Below are positions 26,206-34,274 of a stretch of DNA of 64,000 nucleotides, piece by piece. Below the pieces are notes generated by a model. The model was not told the DNA's origin, did not search any database, and saw nothing but the letters and a program-made list of their open reading frames with translations. The number at the start of each line of letters is the position of its first letter. Position 1 is the stretch's first letter. The stretch covers positions 1 to 64,000 of the forward strand of contig CAIULN010000095.1 of assembly GCA_903900025.1 (NCBI GenBank), given 5' to 3'. The DNA comes from an uncultured Methanomicrobiales archaeon (lineage in GTDB: Archaea; Halobacteriota; Methanomicrobia; Methanomicrobiales; Methanospirillaceae). Made by a program: the position numbers and the translations under genes.

Positions 26206-26699
26206 TGCTCACACTCCCAGAGGAGAAACGACATTTTTTCAAGGAGCCGTTCGGCGAGTTGTTTTCTGATGTTGCCGGTGCCCTCCCCTGGCTTAAAGAC
26301 CGTACCGTCTACACGGTGGGGGATGTAGTGACCCATAACCTTCATAAAAAAGGCGTCGAGCCTGCCATATCCATCATTGACGGGCACACCATGCGCTCGC
26401 CATGCACGAAAAATACCCCGTGCACCGGGCGGGTCCTGAACGTGAAAAATCCCGCCGGAACGATTACTGATGAGCTGATCGCAGGCATTAATGATGCAAT
26501 CGCCAATCCCCCGGCAACTATCTATGTCAGCGGGGAGGAGGACCTTGCAGTTATCCCGCTCGTGATCGCCGCACCGGAAGGAGGTGTTGTGCTCTACGGA
26601 CAGCCGCACAAAGGTGTCGTCGTCCGCATCGTCGACCGGAAGGCAAAAGAGAAGGCACAGGAACTGCTCTCCCATTTTGTCCGCAGGGCCGGTGCGTGA
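26205..26699 (+). CDS. GTP-dependent dephospho-CoA kinase (DUF359)
   Basis: A 164-residue archaeal DPCK that phosphorylates dephospho-CoA to CoA with GTP, the last step of CoA synthesis. It replaces the unrelated bacterial CoaE. Family motifs are TVGDVVTHNL, IIDGHTMR, NPAGTITDELI, ISGEEDLAVIPLVIAAPEGGVVLYGQPHKGVVV (here YVSGEEDLAVIP). I chose ATG 26205 over a TTG one codon earlier. It sits directly after spt4 in the transcription/translation operon. Confidence 0.88.
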   Translation: MLTLPEEKRHFFKEPFGELFSDVAGALPWLKDRTVYTVGDVVTHNLHKKGVEPAISIIDGHTMRSPCTKNTPCTGRVLNVKNPAGTITDELIAGINDAIANPPATIYVSGEEDLAVIPLVIAAPEGGVVLYGQPHKGVVVRIVDRKAKEKAQELLSHFVRRAGA

Positions 26700-26765
26700 A
26701 ACAGGATTTTTCATTGTCCAACCAGGGTGTCCGCCCGTCTTAAGAACAACTCCTGAACATGATCA

Positions 26766-26778
26766 CATTTTAAATAAC
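26766..26778 (+). promoter_or_regulatory. TATA element before rps24e
   Basis: The sequence cattttaaataac lies 28-40 bp before the ATG at 26806, in a 106-bp gap after the DPCK gene. It would start transcription close to the coding sequence, so the ribosomal protein genes may be expressed independently of the upstream operon with a very short leader. Confidence 0.45.
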
Positions 26779-26805
26779 ACGGTTCCCAATAATTACAGGA
26801 TATCG

Positions 26806-27105
26806 ATGGATTTTGAAATTACCAGCGATAAAAGAAATGAACTTTTATCACGAAGGGAGGTCGGGTTCAGGCTTCGGTATGAGGGTGCAACCCCGTCCCG
26901 CATGCAGATCACCGGAAAGATCTGTGCACTCCTCAACGTCAAGGACCAGCAGGTGGTGCTGGACTCATTGAAGGGCAGCTTCGGGAAGATGGAACTTAAC
27001 GGCCGAGCGCGTATCTATGACAGCGAAGAGGGCAAAAAGAAGACCGAGCGCGCACACCTGATGACACGCGGCCTACCCAAACCAAAAGAGGAAGGAGCGG
27101 CATAA
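26806..27105 (+). CDS. rps24e: Ribosomal protein S24e
   Basis: A 99-residue small-subunit ribosomal protein. MDFEITSDKRNELLSRREVGFRL...GATPSRMQITGKICALLNVKDQQVVLDSLKGSFGKMELNGRARIYDSEE is the family sequence from end to end, with a basic-acidic tail. The ATG at 26806 is preceded by agga. It is followed 2 bp later by rps27ae, the usual archaeal pair. Confidence 0.95.
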   Translation: MDFEITSDKRNELLSRREVGFRLRYEGATPSRMQITGKICALLNVKDQQVVLDSLKGSFGKMELNGRARIYDSEEGKKKTERAHLMTRGLPKPKEEGAA

Positions 27106-27107
27106 AC

Positions 27108-27290
27108 ATGGCAGCAAAAAAGGGGGCCGTGGCAAAGGGCAGGAACCGGGGCGCATTCTTCAAGGTTGAGGCGGGCAGGGTCATTACCGCAAAGAAATAT
27201 TGTCCGCGCTGCGGGCCCGGCGTCATGATGGCAGACCACAAGGACCGGACTGCCTGCGGTAAATGCGGCTATACTGAATTCAAGAAATAA
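27108..27290 (+). CDS. rps27ae: Ribosomal protein S27ae
   Basis: A 60-residue zinc-ribbon protein of the small ribosomal subunit. The zinc site is CPRCGPGVMMADHKDRTACGKCGYTEF (two CxxC pairs) after a basic N-terminus (AAKKGAVAKGRNRGAFFKVEAG). It is the archaeal counterpart of the part of eukaryotic S27a that is fused to ubiquitin; here there is no fusion. It is cotranscribed with rps24e and followed by the Kae1-Bud32 gene 8 bp later. Confidence 0.93.
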   Translation: MAAKKGAVAKGRNRGAFFKVEAGRVITAKKYCPRCGPGVMMADHKDRTACGKCGYTEFKK

Positions 27291-27298
27291 TTGTGTGA

Positions 27299-28876
27299 AT
27301 GCCTATTTTCGGGCAGGTACTCGGGATTGAGGGCACTGCATGGAACCTCAGTGCCGCGGTTTTTGATAATGGTCTTGTCTCTCTTGTCTCACAGCCGTAT
27401 AAACCGGCACACGGGGGTATCCACCCGCGTGAAGCAGCCCAGCACCATGCGTCGGTGATGAAAGAGGTTATCTCCTCTGTCCTGACGCAGCCGGAAAAGA
27501 TCACCGGGATCGCATTTTCCCAGGGACCGGGTCTCGGGCCGTGCCTCCGGACGGTTGCCACCGCCGCCCGTTCTCTTTCGCTCTCGCTCAAGGTGCCGCT
27601 TGTGGGAGTAAACCACTGCGTCGCCCACGTTGAGATCGGGAGGTTTGCCACCGGGTGCCAGGATCCGGTGGTGCTCTACGCGAGCGGGGCGAACACGCAG
27701 GTGATCGGGTACCTGAACGGAAGGTACCGCATTTTCGGCGAGACGCTCGATATCGGGATCGGCAACGCACTTGACAAATTCGCCCGCTCAAAAGACCTCC
27801 CGCACCCGGGGGGCCCGGCCATCGAACAGCGTGCGGCAACGGGCAGGTATACAGAACTCCCCTACACGGTCAAGGGCATGGACCTTGCCTTCTCCGGCCT
27901 CATGTCGGCGGCAAAGGACAGCAAAGCCCCCATCGGGGATGTCTGCTATTCGTTCCAGGAGACAGCGTTTGCGATGTGCGTGGAGGTGACCGAGCGGGCG
28001 ATGTCGCTTGCTGGTAAAGACGAAGTCCTGCTTGTCGGCGGGGTAGGGGCAAACCGGCGCCTGCAGGAGATGCTCTCCACCATGTGTGAAGATCGCGGGG
28101 CGCAATGCTACGTTCCCGAGCAGAAATACCTCGGCGATAATGGTGCGATGATCGCGTATACCGGGAAACTGATGCTTGAAAGCGGGTGCGTTCTTCCCAT
28201 CGAATCGTCACAGATCAACCCGTCGTTCCGCTCCGATGAGGTGGAGGTGACATGGAAGGCGCCGGCACCCCGCCCTGTACACCACGACGCACGGACGTCC
28301 CCTGCCACGACAGCCCGGGGTGCGGAGGCGATTATAGAATTTACCGGTACTACCGCATCCAAGCGCCGGGTCTCCAAGCGCTACCGCGTGCCGGCGCTCG
28401 ATCGCCGGCTCATCACCGAGCGCACCCGTGCCGAAGCAAAGTTGATCTCCGCTGCCCGCCATGCAGGTGTGCCCACACCTGTTATGAGCGCCATCACCTC
28501 CGATACGATTATAATGGAGCGTGTGCAGGGTAAGCTCCTCACCCACGGACTCTCGACCACAGATCTGAAAGAAGCCGGACGAATGGTCGGAAAACTGCAC
28601 AACGCGGGCATCATGCACGGTGACCTGACGACAAGCAACATGATCATGCGCGACGGGCGTTGCGTCCTGATCGACTTCGGACTCGCACAGGTCACCACCG
28701 AGATCGAGCAGCGGGGTGTTGACATCCACGTGCTGTTCCAGACGCTGGAGAGCACGGCCGCTGATTCTGCGGTCCTGAAAGAAGCGTTCTGCGAAGGCTA
28801 CCGGGAAACATTTTCCGGTGCGGAGGAGGTTTTCAGCCGCGAGCACGATATTGAATTGCGGGGGAGGTACCTGTGA
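27299..28876 (+). CDS. kae1-bud32: Kae1-Bud32 fusion, KEOPS complex t6A synthase and kinase
   Basis: A 525-residue fusion. Residues about 1-320 are Kae1/TsaD, which transfers threonylcarbamoyl to A37 of ANN-decoding tRNAs; the metal-binding HxxxH is in GVNHCVAHVEIG and nucleotide-binding Gly segments are GQGPGLGPCL-like (FSQGPGLGPC) and LLVGGVGANRRL. After a linker (about 325-350) the Bud32 atypical kinase/ATPase begins (RRVSKRYRVPALDRRLITERTRAEA), with the catalytic HGDLTTSNM and DFGLA motifs. The fusion is common in methanogens. Its stop overlaps the GTG of the next gene by four bases. Confidence 0.95.
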   Translation: MPIFGQVLGIEGTAWNLSAAVFDNGLVSLVSQPYKPAHGGIHPREAAQHHASVMKEVISSVLTQPEKITGIAFSQGPGLGPCLRTVATAARSLSLSLKVPLVGVNHCVAHVEIGRFATGCQDPVVLYASGANTQVIGYLNGRYRIFGETLDIGIGNALDKFARSKDLPHPGGPAIEQRAATGRYTELPYTVKGMDLAFSGLMSAAKDSKAPIGDVCYSFQETAFAMCVEVTERAMSLAGKDEVLLVGGVGANRRLQEMLSTMCEDRGAQCYVPEQKYLGDNGAMIAYTGKLMLESGCVLPIESSQINPSFRSDEVEVTWKAPAPRPVHHDARTSPATTARGAEAIIEFTGTTASKRRVSKRYRVPALDRRLITERTRAEAKLISAARHAGVPTPVMSAITSDTIIMERVQGKLLTHGLSTTDLKEAGRMVGKLHNAGIMHGDLTTSNMIMRDGRCVLIDFGLAQVTTEIEQRGVDIHVLFQTLESTAADSAVLKEAFCEGYRETFSGAEEVFSREHDIELRGRYL

Positions 28877-29430
28877 AACTTGTCGTCGTGACCAGCAATC
28901 CCAACAAGGCGCACGAGGTTGCAGCCTTCTTTTCCGGGGCGGTTTCTGTTACCCATGTGGCACTCGAATGCCCCGAGCTCCGCAGTGATGATGTCGGAGA
29001 GATTGCTCGCGGGAAGGCGAGGTATGCGTACGGGGAGCTTGGATCACCGCTGATTGTCGATGACACGGCATTTGAGATCGACGCACTCAACGGGTTCCCC
29101 GGACCTTTTGCTGCGTATGTGCTCGATTCGATAGGAAACGCAGGAATTCTCAGGCTGATGGACGGTGTCAAGGACCGGAACGCCAGCTTCACCACCGCGA
29201 TTGCATTTGCGGATGCTGACGGGATCCAGGTATTCACCGGCACCATCCACGGCACAATCACGACAGAGGGCAGGGGGCGGGGCGGGTTCGGGTACGACCC
29301 CATATTTGAGTGCAACGGAAAAACACTGGCCGAGATCCCGCTTGAAGAGAAGAGCCGGATCTCCCACCGTGCCAGGGCGCTTCGCGCCTTCCATGACTGG
29401 TTCGTGCAAAAGTATGGTATCACGTCCTGA
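28873..29430 (+). CDS. XTP/dITP diphosphatase (Ham1/RdgB family)
   Basis: A 185-residue house-cleaning nucleotide pyrophosphatase that hydrolyses ITP, dITP and XTP. It starts at GTG 28873, overlapping the Kae1-Bud32 stop. Motifs are VVTSNPNKAHEVAAFF (substrate phosphate), SPLIVDDTAFEIDALNGFPGPFAAYVL (catalytic Asp), GRGRGGFGYDPIFECNGKTLAEIPLEEKSRISHRARAL. Full length and intact. Confidence 0.92.
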   Translation: MKLVVVTSNPNKAHEVAAFFSGAVSVTHVALECPELRSDDVGEIARGKARYAYGELGSPLIVDDTAFEIDALNGFPGPFAAYVLDSIGNAGILRLMDGVKDRNASFTTAIAFADADGIQVFTGTIHGTITTEGRGRGGFGYDPIFECNGKTLAEIPLEEKSRISHRARALRAFHDWFVQKYGITS

Positions 29431-29485
29431 CACAAACGGTTAAAAGGTTTTACATCATTTATGGTAGGGCAGGAGTGTTTTTAAG

Positions 29486-29632
29486 ATGGCAAAGTTTCCC
29501 GAGGCAGAAGCCCGCTTGCTCAACGTGAAGATCTGCATGCACTGCAACGCACGCAACGCGATCCGTGCGACGACGTGCCGTAAATGCGGGTACAAGCATC
29601 TGCGCCCCAAGAACAAGGAGCGCAAGGCATAA
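29486..29632 (+). CDS. rpl40e: Ribosomal protein L40e
   Basis: A 48-codon gene, short enough to be missed by length filters. The product begins [18 protein letters not shown] and has a C4 zinc ribbon (CMHC...CRKC) followed by the basic end [14 protein letters not shown], the L40e sequence. It begins at ATG 29486 after a 55-bp gap that includes the A/T-rich tttttaag just before the start. In eukaryotes this protein is fused to ubiquitin; here it stands alone. Confidence 0.93.
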   Translation: MAKFPEAEARLLNVKICMHCNARNAIRATTCRKCGYKHLRPKNKERKA

Positions 29633-29764
29633 CCCGGTATTATTTTTTATTCTTTTCTCATCGTAATTTTACGGATAAAATTATCCGCGGGTATCACCCT
29701 TCTTTGCTACCCAAAGAAAATTCCAGCACAAAAAAATCCGAATGCACAAAAAACACTGGTGGTT

Positions 29765-30415
29765 TTATGCAGAATAATAGGTTACCCGTTTGCCTTTCTT
29801 GGCATATTCCCCGGCAAAGGTCTCGATGTTCCGCTTGTACCCGATCCGGTCGACAAAGCCGAGGTCTTTGAGTTTCTGGCGCACCCGCATCACGTCCGCC
29901 TCGTCCGCCCAGTCCTTCGTGTATACATAGATGACCTTCCGGTTGTCCCGCGATTCGGGGTTGGGCTTTGCGGTGCTGACCTTGGTCGAGATGCCCAGCG
30001 TCCCTTCGACCGTTGCGTCCCGCACCTTCTTCCACGATACATCGACCTGATCCGGCTCCTGGAAGATCAGCCATTTGCCCGCATTCTCATCCTCGATGGC
30101 CTCGGGTGGACTGTCCGGTGCGTCCTGTACGATCCAGTACATCTGCGTGGTCTTTGACGGGATCACTCCCTCACCGGCGCGGATCATCCCGTAGATCGTG
30201 TCCATCTCCTCAAAGCGCCCGATCAGGGCACCGGCAAGTTGCGGGTATTCGGCGGCAAACTGCCCGAAAATGACCTCGAACTCCGGGTTGAAGTTAACCC
30301 CCTGTTCAACGAGCGCATACAGGTACTTGCCCTGTGCCCGCAGCCCCTTGTTTAAGAGGTGCTCGAAGATCCCGTACCCAACGTCCGCGAGCGCCTCGGG
30401 GTCGACTTCTGCCAT
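29765..30415 (-). CDS. DUF1917/Bles03-like protein (putative phosphothreonine-lyase-like domain)
   Basis: A 216-residue soluble protein. The central and C-terminal parts (QMYWIVQDAPDSPPEAIEDENAGKWLIFQEPDQVDVSWKKVRDATVEGTLGISTKVSTAKPNPESRDNRKVIYVYTKDW) correspond to DUF1917, described from human Bles03. In archaea it is often labelled a putative phosphothreonine lyase domain, though no reaction is established. The N-terminal 80 residues are helical. The gene is monocistronic, convergent with rpl40e and divergent from htpX. Confidence 0.7.
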   Translation of the reverse strand: MAEVDPEALADVGYGIFEHLLNKGLRAQGKYLYALVEQGVNFNPEFEVIFGQFAAEYPQLAGALIGRFEEMDTIYGMIRAGEGVIPSKTTQMYWIVQDAPDSPPEAIEDENAGKWLIFQEPDQVDVSWKKVRDATVEGTLGISTKVSTAKPNPESRDNRKVIYVYTKDWADEADVMRVRQKLKDLGFVDRIGYKRNIETFAGEYAKKGKRVTYYSA

Positions 30416-30622
30416 ACTTAATCGTCATGTGCTGCCCGAAAAAATAGTTTCTGATTTCATACTCGCAATGAAACTGACAGGTACTGCGGCTTCTTCCGGG
30501 CGCCCACTACAAAAAAATGTATGGCATCACGCGACTGGAACGGGTGTCACACTCCTATCCGAGTAAAGTACCATGGTATCGTCGAATTCTTTAAGAGCGC
30601 CTTCATCGAATAAGTACCAACT

Positions 30623-31510
30623 ATGATCTGGAAACGTGACTGGGGCCTGACGGGAAGGGTCTGGCTGACGATGTTTTTGCTGTTTATCGTCTACCTCGTG
30701 TTCCTTGCCGTGTTATCGCTACTCGGGATCGGATTAAATTTCCTGATCCTGATCGCCGTCGGCATGGCGTTCATCCAGTATTTCTTCTCCGATAAGCTGG
30801 TGCTCTGGACAACGGGCTCCCGCATTGTCGCTGAGGACGAGTTCCCTGAACTGCACCGGATGATCGAGCAACTCTGCAGGGAGGCCGACCTCCCCAAGCC
30901 GAAGGTTGCGATCATGCAGAGCCCGGTGCCCAACGCGTTTGCAACGGGCAGGAGCCCGAAGCACGCGGTGGTTGCGGTCACCGACTCGATCATGCGCCTG
31001 CTCTCCCGCGAAGAACTGGAGGCGGTGCTCGCCCACGAGCTGTCGCACGTCAAGAACCGCGACATCCTGACCATGACGGTGGCAAGCTTCATCGCCATGA
31101 TTGCTTCGATCATCATGCAGAACTTCCTGTGGGGGGCGATGTTCGGCCGGCGCAACTCTGAAGGAGCCGGTGCGTGGATCATCGCGGGTATTGTCGCGAT
31201 GATCGTGTATTTCGTCGCCAACCTGCTGATCATGGCGCTCTCACGCTACCGCGAGTTCGCCGCCGACCGGGGCAGCGGCTATATCACCCGCAACCCCCGG
31301 GCGCTCATATCCGCGCTCAGCAAGATCAGCGGGCGGATGGATGCGGTCCCGGCAGAATACAAGGCAAAGGTGCAGGGAGCCAACGCGTTCTTTATCATAC
31401 CGGCGCTGTCGGGGAAAAACACCTTAATGGAGCTTTTCTCCACCCACCCTGCGCTCGAGAAGCGGATCGCCAACCTTGAACAGGTCGAGGCTGAACTCCG
31501 CGGGTACTGA
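30623..31510 (+). CDS. htpX: HtpX-family membrane zinc metalloprotease
   Basis: A 295-residue M48 peptidase for quality control of membrane proteins. Two N-terminal helices (about 14-32 and 36-55) are followed by the catalytic AVLAHELSHVKNRD (HExxH), two more helices (MTVASFIAMIASIIMQNFLW and WIIAGIVAMIVYFVANLLIMAL), and the third zinc ligand region REFAADRGSGYIT. The C-terminus FSTHPALEKRIANLEQ is family-typical. It is transcribed alone. Confidence 0.92.
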   Translation: MIWKRDWGLTGRVWLTMFLLFIVYLVFLAVLSLLGIGLNFLILIAVGMAFIQYFFSDKLVLWTTGSRIVAEDEFPELHRMIEQLCREADLPKPKVAIMQSPVPNAFATGRSPKHAVVAVTDSIMRLLSREELEAVLAHELSHVKNRDILTMTVASFIAMIASIIMQNFLWGAMFGRRNSEGAGAWIIAGIVAMIVYFVANLLIMALSRYREFAADRGSGYITRNPRALISALSKISGRMDAVPAEYKAKVQGANAFFIIPALSGKNTLMELFSTHPALEKRIANLEQVEAELRGY

Positions 31511-31628
31511 AGTACTCCGATCCGATCAATACACTTTTTCCAAAAAGTTTTACAAGGCCTCCCTGCACTGCGGGATTGTGTTGTGCAGTGATCCACAGCG
31601 TTATTACAGCAGGGAGAGATGTCGTTGT

Positions 31629-32642
31629 ATGGAACTCCGTATCACTTCCATTCCCATCCTCGTCCTTATCCTCGCCCTGCTCGTCCCGCCTGCCCGTGGC
31701 CATGCCCCTCTTTCCACGGGAGAGAACGGCGACCTCTCCATGGCAACCGTGATCAGCCAGCCGGAGAAGTCGTACGTCGTGTACGGGCACATCCATGAGC
31801 CGGGCGAAGCGGCGTACTACCGGTTCGATATGCACGCAGGGCAGACACTCCACATCGAGCTGCTCGTCAACCGGAAGGACAGCCCGGTTCCCGACCTCAT
31901 CATCATGGGGCCGGGCGTCCTGGTATCGGGCACCCCGCCGTCCCCGTCTCTCCAGGTCCCTCCGGGCAGCGGTGTACTCGTGATACCGGGCAGAATGCCA
32001 GAGCAGGCGATGTACGAGCCGTTCTCCCCGGCGGCATTGTTCCCGGTCGCGTCATACACGCAGAAGGCGGCGGGATCCGGTACGTTTTATGCGGCCGTGT
32101 ATACAGCGGAAGGGGAGCAGGACTACAGCTTTGCCCCCGGGTTCCGTGAAGAGTTCACCGCTTCCGAGTGGCTCTTTGTCCCGGTCAGCGTGATCGGGAT
32201 CCATGCATGGGAGGGGCAGTCCCTTGCGGTAATCCTCGCCCCGTGCATCGCGGTCGTGCTGCTCGGTATCGCACTCCTGCTGCGCCAACAGAAGCGGACC
32301 GGCACTTCCCGCTCCCTGTTCAGCTGGCTCGCAATCACCGCCGGGCTCCTGTATCTTGGCGGGGCTTCCGTCACCTTCACCCAGATGGTGCGTGCGCTCG
32401 GGATCACCGGCTGGGATCCATCTGCGATCCTCACGCTCATTTTTATCAGTATCCCGGTTGGCTTGGGAATCGTTGCACTGAGGACCGGGTTTGGTTCCGG
32501 ACAACCCGTGCTGGCAAAAGAGCGGGTATTGTTAGCGGTCATCGGGATGCTCGGGCTCCTGTTCTGGGCAGGGCTCATCATCGGGCCGGTGATCGCCTTT
32601 GTCGCGGCGATCGTGCCAGAGAGCACAAAACAAGGACCATGA
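31629..32642 (+). CDS. Membrane protein with external PPC-like domain
   Basis: A 337-residue protein starting at ATG 31629 (MELRITSIPILVLILALLVPPARG), a clear signal peptide. An external beta domain follows (about 30-190) with a GHIHEPGEAAYYRFDMHAGQTLHIELLV segment resembling prepeptidase C-terminal domains that hold extracellular proteins. The C-terminal third has four hydrophobic helices (about 207-225, 240-262, 270-290, 305-330). The function is unknown; similar predicted proteins occur in other Methanomicrobiales. It is 118 bp after htpX. Confidence 0.55.
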   Translation: MELRITSIPILVLILALLVPPARGHAPLSTGENGDLSMATVISQPEKSYVVYGHIHEPGEAAYYRFDMHAGQTLHIELLVNRKDSPVPDLIIMGPGVLVSGTPPSPSLQVPPGSGVLVIPGRMPEQAMYEPFSPAALFPVASYTQKAAGSGTFYAAVYTAEGEQDYSFAPGFREEFTASEWLFVPVSVIGIHAWEGQSLAVILAPCIAVVLLGIALLLRQQKRTGTSRSLFSWLAITAGLLYLGGASVTFTQMVRALGITGWDPSAILTLIFISIPVGLGIVALRTGFGSGQPVLAKERVLLAVIGMLGLLFWAGLIIGPVIAFVAAIVPESTKQGP

Positions 32643-32669
32643 AAAATGAATGCACGAAAAAATTTTTTT

Positions 32670-32915
32670 TTATTTCTTCTTCCGGTTTTTAACCAGATCG
32701 AACACTGCTACGATGACGCCGGCTCCAAGAAAAAAATATCCGATGAGACGATCCGAACCAAACACAATGCCAAGAATGATGAATGCCATTCCGAGCATGG
32801 CAAATGAAGATAATTGTGGTTCTGTTTTCTTTTTTCTCGCAATAATGAGCAGTACTCCGATACTAATCAGGATAATTACTGATAGTGCAATGAACGGTAG
32901 TGACGCATCTGCCAT
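32670..32915 (-). CDS. Small hydrophobic membrane protein
   Basis: An 81-residue protein (MADASLPFIALSVIILIS...) with three hydrophobic segments, at residues about 7-25, 37-53 and 55-73, and a basic end (KNRKKK). A longer frame upstream is not used because it runs into the A/T-rich promoter zone and lacks a ribosome site. No family recognised. Confidence 0.5.
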   Translation of the reverse strand: MADASLPFIALSVIILISIGVLLIIARKKKTEPQLSSFAMLGMAFIILGIVFGSDRLIGYFFLGAGVIVAVFDLVKNRKKK

Positions 32916-33089
32916 ACCATTCACGTTGAGGGTAGAACTGATAAATTTTCTGTAAAAAAAGGCTTTTTTAAAAAAATTCCTCCAAACAGGTTCTGTATTT
33001 CTCAGCATGCCGGCCGGCGGCGAGGCCTGCCGGCACATGCTCATGGCAATCATTAATACAAACGCTCGCCAAAATTGTAATCCACGACT

Positions 33090-33160
33090 GCATCGATGGT
33101 CTAGAGGCATGACTTAGGCCTTCCAAGCCTATAGCCCGGGTTCGATTCCCGGTCGATGCA
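33090..33160 (+). tRNA. tRNA-Gly (anticodon TCC)
   Basis: 71 nt with full cloverleaf. The acceptor arms GCATCGA (33090-33096) and TCGATGC (33153-33159) pair perfectly with discriminator A. The anticodon loop is CTTCCAA, giving TCC; the T arm is CCGGG-TTCGATT-CCCGG. There is no encoded CCA and no intron. It is followed after two bases by tRNA-Val, so the two are probably one transcript. Confidence 0.95.
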
Positions 33161-33162
33161 TC

Positions 33163-33236
33163 GGGCCCGTGGTCTAGCTGGCTATGACGTCGCCTTCACA
33201 CGGCGAAGATCTCGTGTTCGAATCACGACGGGCCCA
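33163..33236 (+). tRNA. tRNA-Val (anticodon CAC)
   Basis: 74 nt with acceptor arms GGGCCCG (33163-33169) and CGGGCCC (33229-33235), discriminator A, anticodon stem CGCC/GGCG around TTCACAC (anticodon CAC) and T arm CGTG-TTCGAAT-CACG. No CCA is encoded and there is no intron. Confidence 0.95.
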
Positions 33237-33441
33237 TCGCTGTTTTTGTTTTTCCTATCAGGCAATTGCATATAAAATAAACATCTGCCCGTTTTTTTAT
33301 GAGATACCCTGATGGAACAAAGGAATGTGCCGGGGTACCATGCATAATGGATAATCCGAATGCAAATTTTTTTTTAGGATCTTTTGAAGATAAATGCCAG
33401 TTGCGGGTAGAACAGCACAGAAACGACCGGTGCTGTGCCTC

Positions 33442-33834
33442 TCAGGCACGCGGTGTCTTCCGGTACACCATTCCCTGAAAGATGGCGATATTCTCACCGC
33501 TTTCATTGGTGACCCGGACCGTGTACGTGGCAATCTTCGGGTTGCGCGAGAACTCTTCAGCCTCTGCAAAGAGCGTACCCGACGATACCGATTTCACGTA
33601 CGAGATGTGGGCGTTAATCGCAGCAGCGGGTATCCCGTGGGAGTTGGATGCAAGTGCAAATGCCGTGTCAGCAAGGGTGAAGAGCGCCCCTCCATGGACG
33701 GTCCCGTGGCTGTTTTTATGCTGGTTCTGGATCTCCATTTTGACCTTCGCCCTGCCCAATGAGCCTTCCAGTAATTCGATCCCAGCCTGTGCGGCGTAGG
33801 CATCTTTTGAGAGAAATGTTTTAAAATTTTCCAT
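33442..33834 (-). CDS. PaaI-type hotdog thioesterase
   Basis: A 130-residue single hotdog domain. The central helix region HGTVHGGALFTLADTAFALASNSHG is the PaaI/4HBT signature (HGG followed by the catalytic Asp), and the last strands (TVRVTNESGENIAIFQGMVYR) complete the fold. It probably hydrolyses small acyl-CoA thioesters. It is monocistronic, starting at ATG 33834. Confidence 0.85.
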   Translation of the reverse strand: MENFKTFLSKDAYAAQAGIELLEGSLGRAKVKMEIQNQHKNSHGTVHGGALFTLADTAFALASNSHGIPAAAINAHISYVKSVSSGTLFAEAEEFSRNPKIATYTVRVTNESGENIAIFQGMVYRKTPRA

Positions 33835-34274
33835 CGTTCCACCGTAGGTACATAGACGTTGGCGGATAAAAAAACCTTTTTTTGGATCTGCTGGCAGGTT
33901 TTTGTATTCCCTTCACTTCCTGCCAGGAAGGGGTCTGGAGAAGCCCCTTTTCATCCTGTATATTCACGAACGGTGTTCCATGGCTATCGCATGGTGGGAG
34001 ATGCCCAAGGGGCGGGGGGATCCCCCGGGTTATGACAGCCGGCGAACCGGTGCCTGAAAAAACCATAGATTTCTTTCTTATCACTCTCCAAAGATGGTTA
34101 AAAATGCGGTTTTTTCCAGGGTCAACGAATATACCAAAGTTACATCTTTTTTTGCCCGTTCACCTCCCGGCTTTTTCTTTTTTTTGCCAGAGAGGAATGC
34201 CGGTATTCTGCAGCCATTCTTTGTAATGTGAACGGGAAAAACAGGGTGTGGTGATGTCCCTGCCACCTGTTTTG
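33835..34274. other. 440-bp gap without a gene; palindromes only
   Basis: No convincing coding frame. Open stretches here lack ribosome sites and family similarity. Visible structure: a hairpin AAGGGG/CCCCTT followed by TTT (about 33929-33954) and a 12-bp palindrome GGGGGATCCCCC (34015-34026). The left end is the promoter side of the thioesterase gene and the right end is the 3' side of the aldehyde oxidoreductase gene. Confidence 0.4.

Noticed and set aside
33882-34226. Open plus-strand frame of about 114 codons
   Set aside because: No ribosome site, low-complexity Phe/Leu/Ser composition and no family; it lies across palindromes and promoter sequence.
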